From the NCBI GenBank assembly GCA_031268975.1, contig JAIRWM010000051.1, positions 1 through 35,145 of the forward strand: a DNA stretch of 35,145 nucleotides. Direction: 5' to 3'. Positions 16,945 through 22,760 of the stretch are shown here, piece after piece. Made by a program: the position numbers and the translations under genes. The stretch is from Treponema sp. (GTDB taxonomy: Bacteria; Spirochaetota; Spirochaetia; Treponematales; Breznakiellaceae). The notes beneath the pieces were generated by a model. It saw nothing but the letters and a program-made list of their open reading frames with translations. It was not told the DNA's origin and did no database searches. Position 1 is the stretch's first letter, and every line of letters starts with the position of its first letter.

Positions 16945-18590
16945 ACGTTCCTTCCGTTTTTTATTTGCTTTAGTATACCCAGAACGGCGCCTGTTAGCAA
17001 GAGCGCAATGGCGGCGGCGGTAAAGAAAACCCCCGCTACATCGCCCCATACGGTATACAGAGCCGCGGGTTTAACAAGGGGAATCGAGGCGTTAAGATAG
17101 GTTTCCACAAAAGGCTCCGCCATCGCAAGTACCCTGCCGGACGGATCAACCGCGCAGGTTTGGCCGGAAGCGGTAGACCGGATCATGGAACAGCGGTTTT
17201 CCACCGCCCTGAAAACGGCCATGGAAAGGTGCTGCATTTGGGCGGGGACGCTTTTCGACCAGGCGTCGTTTGAAACGTTCACCAGCACATCGGCGCCGTT
17301 TCGTACAAAATTCCGTGAAAGATAACCAAACGTGTCTTCAAAACAAATAGGCGTTGAAAACGCAAGCCGCCCGGTTTTAAACACGGTCGCCTCGACGCCG
17401 GGTTTCCACAGGTGAATATCCTCCCGGCTCGCAAGCATGTTGTAAATGGCCGGAAGCTGTTTTTTGTAGGGAAAGTGTTCGGTAAACGGAACCATGTGGA
17501 GTTTCCGGTATAACTGTTTCATTGTATCTTTTTCAAACAACATGACGCCGTTGTAGGACACCTCGTCCCAGATGCCGTTTTCGTTTACTTCCTTGCGGGT
17601 ATCGTCATTGCCCAGGACAAAAGGAACATCTTTTGCGGCAAGATAATCCATCAAATCCCTTACGATTGGATAGAACGCCGGCTGATCCCGGTACGTCAGG
17701 TGCCAGTAAATACGGGGGATAAAAGCCGTTTCCGACCAGACAACCAGCTCCGAATCGGGCGCGGCGGCCAGGGCCTCGTCTGAAAGGCGCGTCAACACCC
17801 GGAGATTGGCCGCGTACGCCACGGGCCCGTTATCGTTCCACGGATCGTTGTTCTGCTGAATAAGGGAAACGGTCGCCCTGGGGGCGGTAGAATAATCCAC
17901 CGGCGAAACAAAGCCGTACACCAGAGTCAGCGCAAACGCGGCCGCCCACAACAGGGCGGAAACCCGTTCCCGCCTGATAAAACCGGCGCATTCTTTTACA
18001 ACAGCGCCAAAGTTTAACCCCGGACCTCCAAGGCTCCCTTCCGGCGAAAGGCGGGCGGGAATGGCGGATCCCAGCAGAACCGAAGGAAAAAGCACAAGGG
18101 CCGATACTATCCAAACCCCCCCAATACTGGCTATCTGAATTACCGGAATCACCGCCCACTGGGAATAGCCGGTAATGCCGTAAGAATAGGCCAGGAAACC
18201 CTGAGTGCGAAGGTACTCATACCCCAGCCATAAAAGCCACTGCAAAACATAGCCCCGTTTCGGAAACAGGGTAAGGGCCAGCCGTAAAAGCGGGAAAAGC
18301 AGCGCCATGTACACCAGGTAGATGGAACAGACCACAAGACCGGCAATGGGATGAAAAACAGCAAGCCAATAGTTGAAAACCGAATAGGCGGCGTAGCCGT
18401 ACAGGGCACCCCAAAATACCGAAGCGGGAACAGACACCCTGCGGATCAGGATGAAAACCGGTACATAGGCGATCCACGCAAGAACAGGAAGGCCCTTTAT
18501 AAAAAGAAGATTTGGAAACGATAACGAAAACAGCAAAACCCCGGCGGCAAGAAGCCCCAAATTGACAAAAAAGCCGCTTATTCTGTACAT
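16941..18590 (-). CDS. lnt: Apolipoprotein N-acyltransferase
   Basis: 549 aa inner-membrane enzyme that adds the third acyl chain to the N-terminal cysteine of lipoproteins. The N-terminal half has about 6-7 membrane segments (for example LGLLAAGVLLFSLSFPNLLF), then a nitrilase-like periplasmic domain with the catalytic Glu (VVWSETAFIPR), Lys (YRKLHMVPFTEHFPYK) and Cys (STPICFEDTFGYLSR), and a last membrane helix. All triad residues are present. It starts directly after the HU stop (0 nt gap, GGAG 8 nt upstream) and overlaps the response regulator by 4 nt. The window encodes at least three lipoproteins that would be substrates. Confidence 0.95.
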   Translation of the reverse strand: MYRISGFFVNLGLLAAGVLLFSLSFPNLLFIKGLPVLAWIAYVPVFILIRRVSVPASVFWGALYGYAAYSVFNYWLAVFHPIAGLVVCSIYLVYMALLFPLLRLALTLFPKRGYVLQWLLWLGYEYLRTQGFLAYSYGITGYSQWAVIPVIQIASIGGVWIVSALVLFPSVLLGSAIPARLSPEGSLGGPGLNFGAVVKECAGFIRRERVSALLWAAAFALTLVYGFVSPVDYSTAPRATVSLIQQNNDPWNDNGPVAYAANLRVLTRLSDEALAAAPDSELVVWSETAFIPRIYWHLTYRDQPAFYPIVRDLMDYLAAKDVPFVLGNDDTRKEVNENGIWDEVSYNGVMLFEKDTMKQLYRKLHMVPFTEHFPYKKQLPAIYNMLASREDIHLWKPGVEATVFKTGRLAFSTPICFEDTFGYLSRNFVRNGADVLVNVSNDAWSKSVPAQMQHLSMAVFRAVENRCSMIRSTASGQTCAVDPSGRVLAMAEPFVETYLNASIPLVKPAALYTVWGDVAGVFFTAAAIALLLTGAVLGILKQIKNGRNV

Positions 18591-18926
18591 TTATCGGACT
18601 CCATCCCCCGGAAAAATATCCTCCCGCGAATCGACATTCCACACGGCCTGTTTCAGTTCCCGTCCGGGCCTGAACGCGGCAATACCATGACTGGTAACCG
18701 AGACGGATTCTCCTGTTTTGGGATTCCTGGCTTTAAGGCGTCCCTTGCGCCGGCGAATTTCAAAGGTTCCAAAACCGCGAAGCTCTATCACCGTTCCATC
18801 CGCGAGAGCGTCCTTTATCCCTTCAAGCGCCAAATCTACCACCACTTTTATGTCTTTACGCACTATCCCCGTTTTCTCGTATACCGCGTCAACGAGTTCA
18901 GTCTTCGTAATTTTTTTCCCTGCCAT
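18591..18926 (-). CDS. hup: HU-family DNA-binding protein
   Basis: 111 aa. Small nucleoid-associated protein: ITKTELVDAVYEKTGI, IELRGFGTFEIRRRKGRLKARNPKTGE and IAAFRPGRELKQAV are the HU/IHF signature. It has about 15 extra C-terminal residues compared with the usual 90-95 aa. ATG 18926 has GAGGA 7 nt upstream. First gene of the operon down to rpmE; rpsT lies 108 nt upstream, with no clear terminator between, so the transcript could include rpsT. HU versus IHF subunit cannot be decided. Confidence 0.93.
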   Translation of the reverse strand: MAGKKITKTELVDAVYEKTGIVRKDIKVVVDLALEGIKDALADGTVIELRGFGTFEIRRRKGRLKARNPKTGESVSVTSHGIAAFRPGRELKQAVWNVDSREDIFPGDGVR

Positions 18927-19034
18927 CGTGTCCTCAATATCCGCCTGAACGGCGCTTTCCCAAAATACAGCATTCCAAAACGCCTTTAGGAAATTACGGG
19001 ATTACGGATATTACAACCGGCCCAAGCCGAAAAT

Positions 19035-19310
19035 TTACTGGACTTTTTTCAGGGAATTAAAAAGAAGCTGCATCCGGGATTTTTTCCTGGCCGCGGAATT
19101 TTTCTTGATAATCCCCTTGCGGGCGGCTGAATCAATTTTTTTGATCATATCTTTCAACGCCGCCTCCGCCTCGTCTGTTTCTTTTTTCCGGGCCAAAATT
19201 ACAAATTTCTTCGCACTGGTCCTGACGGCGCTCTTTACCGCCTTATTCCGGAGACGGCGCTCTTCGCTCTGTCTGTGACGCTTTTCAGCGGAGCTGCTCT
19301 TAACTGCCAA
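19035..19310 (-). CDS. rpsT: 30S ribosomal protein S20
   Basis: 91 aa. SSAEKRHRQSEERRLRNKA, SAVRTSAKKF and the Ala/Lys-rich C-terminus AARKGIIKKNSAARKKSR are typical of S20. I chose TTG 19310, which gives (M)AVKSSSAEKRHRQ, the conserved start; the longer reading adds 45 residues with no match to S20. The site upstream (GTGGGGG) is an imperfect Shine-Dalgarno. E. coli rpsT also starts with UUG and is autoregulated at translation, so the rare start may be functional rather than accidental. Confidence 0.9.
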   Translation of the reverse strand: MAVKSSSAEKRHRQSEERRLRNKAVKSAVRTSAKKFVILARKKETDEAEAALKDMIKKIDSAARKGIIKKNSAARKKSRMQLLFNSLKKVQ

Positions 19311-19340
19311 AAGGAAACCCCCACATAATGATACTACAAT

Positions 19341-19358
19341 CGCGGTTTTAAAACCACG
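19341..19358. promoter_or_regulatory. Near-perfect 18-nt palindrome upstream of rpsT
   Basis: CGCGGTTTTAAAACCACG: two 9-nt arms with one mismatch, centred on TTTTAAAA, about 31 nt before the rpsT TTG. A possible -10 (TATCAT, minus strand, about 19333-19328) lies next to it. It may be an operator or simply part of an AT-rich promoter. Confidence 0.35.
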
Positions 19359-19486
19359 GCACTTTAAAACGGTACGGCTTATCCGGGGCCGCCCGGGAAA
19401 CCGGTGCGCAAACCACGTTCGCGGCTTCCCGGACACCCCCCGCATTTGCTCCCGGACACGCGCCCGGGCGGCTTCGTGAACAGACG

Positions 19487-19657
19487 CTATTTAAAGTCTG
19501 AAGGGCGCCGTTCTACCCGCTTGCACTTTTCACATTCGGCCTGGTTTTTGACCTTGCCGTTCTCAAAAACAGTCTTCATTCTGACTTCGCCCCCGCAGGA
19601 ACAAAAGAATTTCTGGGTAGCGCTGGAAGTACGGGCGTTTTTACTGGCCTGGGCCAT
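19487..19657 (-). CDS. 56-residue zinc-ribbon protein
   Basis: Short gene read directly from the minus strand: MAQASKNARTSSATQ, then KFFCSCGGEVRMKTVFE, and NQAECEKCKRVERRPSDFK. A CxC pair (C19, C21) and a CxxC pair (C42, C45) about 20 residues apart suggest a single zinc ribbon with a basic tail. A strong AAGGAGA site lies 8 nt before ATG 19657 and a good promoter lies at 19694-19723, so I trust it as a real gene. Function unknown; its size and charge would fit a ribosome- or RNA-polymerase-associated protein, which is only inference. It is upstream of rpsT on the same strand. Confidence 0.8.
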   Translation of the reverse strand: MAQASKNARTSSATQKFFCSCGGEVRMKTVFENGKVKNQAECEKCKRVERRPSDFK

Positions 19658-19693
19658 TTCTGTTCTCCTTACGATAAATTCCGACTTTCACCG

Positions 19694-19723
19694 AGGATAC
19701 CATAAAAAAGCGGGAAATGTCAA
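19694..19723 (-). promoter_or_regulatory. Sigma70-type promoter of the 56-residue zinc-ribbon gene
   Basis: TTGACA (19723-19718) and TATCCT (19699-19694) on the minus strand, 18-nt spacer. Predicted start near 19687, leader of about 30 nt carrying AAGGAGA. Confidence 0.65.
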
Positions 19724-19800
19724 CAGAAAAAAAAGAGCGAACGGCGGCAAGTTCCGGAAAGCCGATTATTTTGCGGGGGAGGTGGTCATTTCTTGACAAA

Positions 19801-19811
19801 TGTGGTAAAAT
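19801..19811 (+). promoter_or_regulatory. Possible extended -10 promoter of the Rrf2 gene
   Basis: TGTGGTAAAAT combines an extended -10 (TGTGn) with TAAAAT; a weak TGGTCA lies 17 nt before the hexamer. A perfect TTGACA at 19793-19798 is only 7 nt from the hexamer, too close for a normal -35. Predicted start near 19817, 17 nt before GTG 19834. Confidence 0.4.
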
Positions 19812-19833
19812 ACAGGCCGCGAAGGGGGACAGG

Positions 19834-20310
19834 GTGAGGATAACTACACGGGGCCGATACGCTTTACGGGCATCCGTTGCGCTTGCGCGGCTTCAGGATC
19901 AGGGCACTCCGGTATCCATTAACCACCTTGCGGCGGTTGAGGAAATATCTTCTGTTTTTCTGGAACAGATTTTTTTCAGACTGCGAAAAGCCGGCATCGT
20001 CAGCTCCGTGCGGGGGCCCGGCGGAGGCTTTTGTTTCGCCAAACCCCTTGAAAGCCTTACCGTCAAGGATATACTGGTCGCGGCGGGGGAAGAGCTGGCG
20101 CTTACCGCCTGTGATAAACGCCCTTTGAAAAATTGCAGACATATAGTAACCTGCAGCAGCCACACGGTATGGGAAGAAGTTACCAGCATGATAAACAATT
20201 ATTTTGAACACCTGACTCTGGCCGCGGTAATTAACCGGGAAGCCGCGGACCTCGATAAAATTGACGGGCGGGAGTTCGCCGGAAAGGTACCGTCCGGAGA
20301 AACCGCCTAA
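19834..20310 (+). CDS. Rrf2-family transcription regulator, probably Fe-S binding
   Basis: 158 aa. Rrf2 winged helix: ITTRGRYALRASVALARL at the N-terminus, recognition region EEISSVFLEQIFFRLRKAGIVSSVRGPGGGF. Three cysteines, C93, C101 and C107 (C-x7-C-x5-C), sit where Rrf2 regulators such as IscR and RirA bind an Fe-S cluster; as I recall, the x7/x5 spacing is that of RirA, and IscR has x5/x5. I chose GTG 19834, which starts the conserved MRITTRGRYA and has GGGGG 5 nt upstream; 39 residues upstream of it are not Rrf2-like. The next gene starts right after its stop, so it probably co-regulates that gene. No isc or suf genes are in the window. Confidence 0.9.
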   Translation: MRITTRGRYALRASVALARLQDQGTPVSINHLAAVEEISSVFLEQIFFRLRKAGIVSSVRGPGGGFCFAKPLESLTVKDILVAAGEELALTACDKRPLKNCRHIVTCSSHTVWEEVTSMINNYFEHLTLAAVINREAADLDKIDGREFAGKVPSGETA

Positions 20311-21822
20311 GTGGTACGGCGAACCGGCGCCGACTACAGGACCCTTGTTTCCGCCCTGAAACGGCACCGTGAAGGGATGACCGTGGCAGATATGACGGCG
20401 AGGACCGCCCTCCCCCTGCACAGCGTCCGCGAACTAGTCCCCCGCGCCGCGGACGAGTACAACGCCCGGCTGAAAGTAAGCGGCTCCGGGGAAATTCTGT
20501 ATTCGTTTCCCGGAAACTTTAAAAGCCGCTACCGGGGCTTCGGCGCTTCATTCGGAAGCTTTTCCGAAAAAGCCCTTTCCGCTCTCGGCAGCTTCTTTTC
20601 CTCAGCCTTCAAAGTCTGGATCATGATCATGCTCGCAGGCTATTTTGTCCTTTTTATCCTCCTTACCCTGGCGGCCGTTTTTCTCACGGTCGCCGCCTCC
20701 GGATCGTCGGGAAGGCGGGGCGGCCGGAGAAGTTCCGGCGGGCAGGGAAGCGCCTTTTTCATCAGCAGGATGACAAGCATGATTTTCCGGTTCTGGTTTT
20801 ACAGCAGCCTGGGAGGCGGCGGCGAGCGCGGCTACAGCCGGAACTATCCCCTCCGCGGCAGCGCCGGCGGGCGCGGAGGGGATGAACGGCCGTTCTACAA
20901 AAAAGTGTTTTCGTTTGTTTTCGGCGACGGGGATCCAAACAAAGCGTGGGAAAAAACGGAAGCCATACAGGTTATCGGCTATCTTCGCAAAAACAACGGC
21001 GTTATTTCCCTCCCCGAATTCGCGATTTTAACGGGAATGAATATCCAAAAAGCGGAACGGGAAATCCTTTCGTACTGCGTAAACTACGGCGGCATGCCGG
21101 AAGCGACGGAAGACGGAACGGTGATATACCGCTTCGACTCCCTGCTTTTGGCCGCGGAAAAAGAGACGGCGGTAAAACAGGATGCCGTCAAAAGCCGCTG
21201 GAAGTTTTCCGCAAACACCGACAAGACCAACACCGCGCTCACGTTTGTTAACCTCGCGAATCTGGGTTTCGGCTGCTATTTCCTCTATTTTGTCCTGAAC
21301 CTCGACGCCATGCGGGCCGGCCGTATCATAGCCGGCTCGTTTCTTTTTCGCTTTGTAAACAATTTCCTGGCCCTGCACGGGATTCCCCCCGCTCCTTCGA
21401 TCACCATCGTTCTGGGCATTGTTCCGATAGCGTTTTCCCTGCTGTTTTGGGGCATTCCCGCGCTTCGCAAAGGCCGCATAAAAAAGAAAAACGCCGCAAT
21501 CACCCTTGAAAACCGGCGGAAAAAAGGGTTTGCGCGCATCTGGGACAAACCCCTGGCAGTTACCGAAGAAGACCTTCGAAACGCCGTCCGCACCGCCGGC
21601 GAAGGCGAAGGAGCGGAGCCCGAGGGGAACGAAAACACAAACAGGATTATCAAGGAAATGGGCGTCTATTCAATCCCCGAAGCCGCCTATGACGAACGGG
21701 GCAGACTGGTTTATTCGTTTACCGGTCTCGATGAAGAAAAAAAAGCCCTGGAAACATACCGCGCCGGAGTCGACAAAAGCAAACACGACCTCGGCAAGAT
21801 AGTGTTTGACAGCGGCGCGTAA
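20311..21822 (+). CDS. Membrane protein with three repeated winged-helix-like modules, unknown function
   Basis: 503 aa, no family recognised. Module A (residues 9-66) and module B (213-275) share a pattern: helix, G[MV]xxxx[AE][DF], TxLxxxx[VA]xxE[LI], and a final GxxxYxF (ILYSF, VIYRF). Module C (417-470) keeps the end (RLVYSF) but has a charged insert. They resemble degenerate winged helices. Between A and B lie a membrane segment (102-128) and a Gly/Arg/Ser-rich stretch (129-192); between B and C are two more hydrophobic segments (about 308-330, 365-385). GTG 20311 directly abuts the Rrf2 stop, with GGAGA about 10 nt upstream. Inference: a membrane-bound partner or target of the Rrf2 regulator. 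Confidence 0.75.
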   Translation: MVRRTGADYRTLVSALKRHREGMTVADMTARTALPLHSVRELVPRAADEYNARLKVSGSGEILYSFPGNFKSRYRGFGASFGSFSEKALSALGSFFSSAFKVWIMIMLAGYFVLFILLTLAAVFLTVAASGSSGRRGGRRSSGGQGSAFFISRMTSMIFRFWFYSSLGGGGERGYSRNYPLRGSAGGRGGDERPFYKKVFSFVFGDGDPNKAWEKTEAIQVIGYLRKNNGVISLPEFAILTGMNIQKAEREILSYCVNYGGMPEATEDGTVIYRFDSLLLAAEKETAVKQDAVKSRWKFSANTDKTNTALTFVNLANLGFGCYFLYFVLNLDAMRAGRIIAGSFLFRFVNNFLALHGIPPAPSITIVLGIVPIAFSLLFWGIPALRKGRIKKKNAAITLENRRKKGFARIWDKPLAVTEEDLRNAVRTAGEGEGAEPEGNENTNRIIKEMGVYSIPEAAYDERGRLVYSFTGLDEEKKALETYRAGVDKSKHDLGKIVFDSGA

Positions 21823-21968
21823 CGACGGAACCCTGTACCCCGTAAAACGCGGATACCTCGAAGAAGAAACGCACCGCGACGTCGAAAAAGTCGAGTAAGT
21901 AGAATACGTAAGAAGTACGGGGAAGCACGCTTCTTTTCTCCCCTCCGCGATTTTGCGGTACATATGCC

Positions 21969-22115
21969 GCGCGTTGCGGTAAATCCATGGCGCGTTGAAG
22001 TAAATCCATGGCGGATTGAAGTAAATCCACGGCGGATTGAAGTAAATCCACGGCGCGCTGAGGAAAATCCGTGACGGATTGAAGACAATCCGTCACGGGC
22101 GGGGGCAGATCCGCG
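21969..22115. repeat. 21-bp tandem repeat array, about 7 units
   Basis: Units at 21969, 21990, 22011, 22032, 22053, 22074 and 22095, consensus near GCGGATTGAAGTAAATCCAC plus G; units 3 and 4 are identical, the outer ones more diverged. Each core holds the small inverted repeat GGATT/AATCC. Unit 6 extends with its neighbours to an 11-bp perfect stem (22071-22096) with an AAGA loop and no T-run. The array sits in the 414-bp gap 21823-22236, in which I see nothing else besides leader sequence of the lipoprotein gene. Minus-strand frames through it give 7-residue repeats, but without a ribosome site; I treat it as non-coding. Confidence 0.9.
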
Positions 22116-22236
22116 GCGGGCGGGAGCGGCGGGACTTCCGGCAGCCGGCGGATTGTCTTGCGGGCCTTGCGAAACGCTCCGTATCCTGCTACTTTTTAGC
22201 CGACGCTTGGTATACCTGTTTTACGTGGAGGTTTTT

Positions 22237-22704
22237 ATGAAAAAAGCTGGGCTTCTTTTTTTCAGTGTCGTCGTTACCTTGGTAACGCTTTCCTGTCTGT
22301 CTTCGCTGGGAACCGTATGGGACGATTCGGTGCCCCCCGGCGAAAGCGCCAAGATAGCCTTTGTGTTTTTTGAACCGGCAAGTTACAACCAGATCGCGGT
22401 GAACAAAAAGGACTTTCGAGTGGTTACGGTACCGGCGGGCGCCGCTGAGTTTGCCGGGGAGCTCGTATATACTACCGTCGCGGGGAATTTAATGCAGGAG
22501 TTTCACGCGAAAGGCGCCGTTTTTTCCTGCGTGCTTGAAGCCGGTAAAGAATACTGGGCCTGGGGCGGGTATACCGACAATGAGGAAGAAACCGTCCGCA
22601 CCTGGGGTATCCGTTTCTATGAGGATAAAATCAAGGGCCTGGGTCCCGGCAAAGGTACGCTGGTGGGATTCATTCCGTTTGATCCGCCGATAACCAGCCG
22701 GTGA
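22237..22704 (+). CDS. Lipoprotein, paralogue of the one at 5909-6403
   Basis: 155 aa. MKKAGLLFF start, hydrophobic segment and lipobox LTLSC (C20). The mature part has VPPGESAKIAFV, VPAGAAEFAG and LEAGKEYWAWGGY in the order seen in the paralogue. I chose ATG 22237, preceded by GGAGG with a 6-nt spacing; 28 upstream residues are not a signal peptide. It follows the 21-bp repeat array and ends 12 nt before a strong hairpin. Function unknown, perhaps an envelope-stress or surface protein; that is a guess. Confidence 0.75.
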   Translation: MKKAGLLFFSVVVTLVTLSCLSSLGTVWDDSVPPGESAKIAFVFFEPASYNQIAVNKKDFRVVTVPAGAAEFAGELVYTTVAGNLMQEFHAKGAVFSCVLEAGKEYWAWGGYTDNEEETVRTWGIRFYEDKIKGLGPGKGTLVGFIPFDPPITSR

Positions 22705-22716
22705 GCCGGAAACAGG

Positions 22717-22756
22717 GGGCTGTCCGAAAAGTTTGAAAAACTTGTTCGGACAGCCC
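22717..22756. terminator. Long hairpin between convergent genes (terminator-like)
   Basis: GGGCTGTCCGAA pairs perfectly with TTCGGACAGCCC (12 bp), and the stem continues as AAGTTT/AAACTT with one bulged G. There is no T-run on either side, so it may act in mRNA 3'-end protection or be a mobile-repeat remnant. It begins 12 nt after the lipoprotein stop and 4 nt after the dinG stop on the other strand. Confidence 0.6.
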
Positions 22757-22760
22757 AGTC

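Noticed and set aside
16945-17049. N-terminal extension of the response regulator
   Set aside because: It lies inside lnt, is unlike a receiver domain, and ATG 16944 has a ribosome site and ATGA overlap.
19311-19445. 45-residue N-terminal extension of S20
   Set aside because: Not like S20; the conserved N-terminus begins at TTG 19310.
19793-19798. Perfect TTGACA before the Rrf2 gene as a -35
   Set aside because: Only 7 nt from the TAAAAT hexamer, and no -10 lies 16-18 nt downstream.
21711-22096. Two minus-strand ORFs giving 7-residue repeats
   Set aside because: The repeats follow from the 21-bp DNA repeat; both frames are open, no ribosome site, and the rest is unlike protein.
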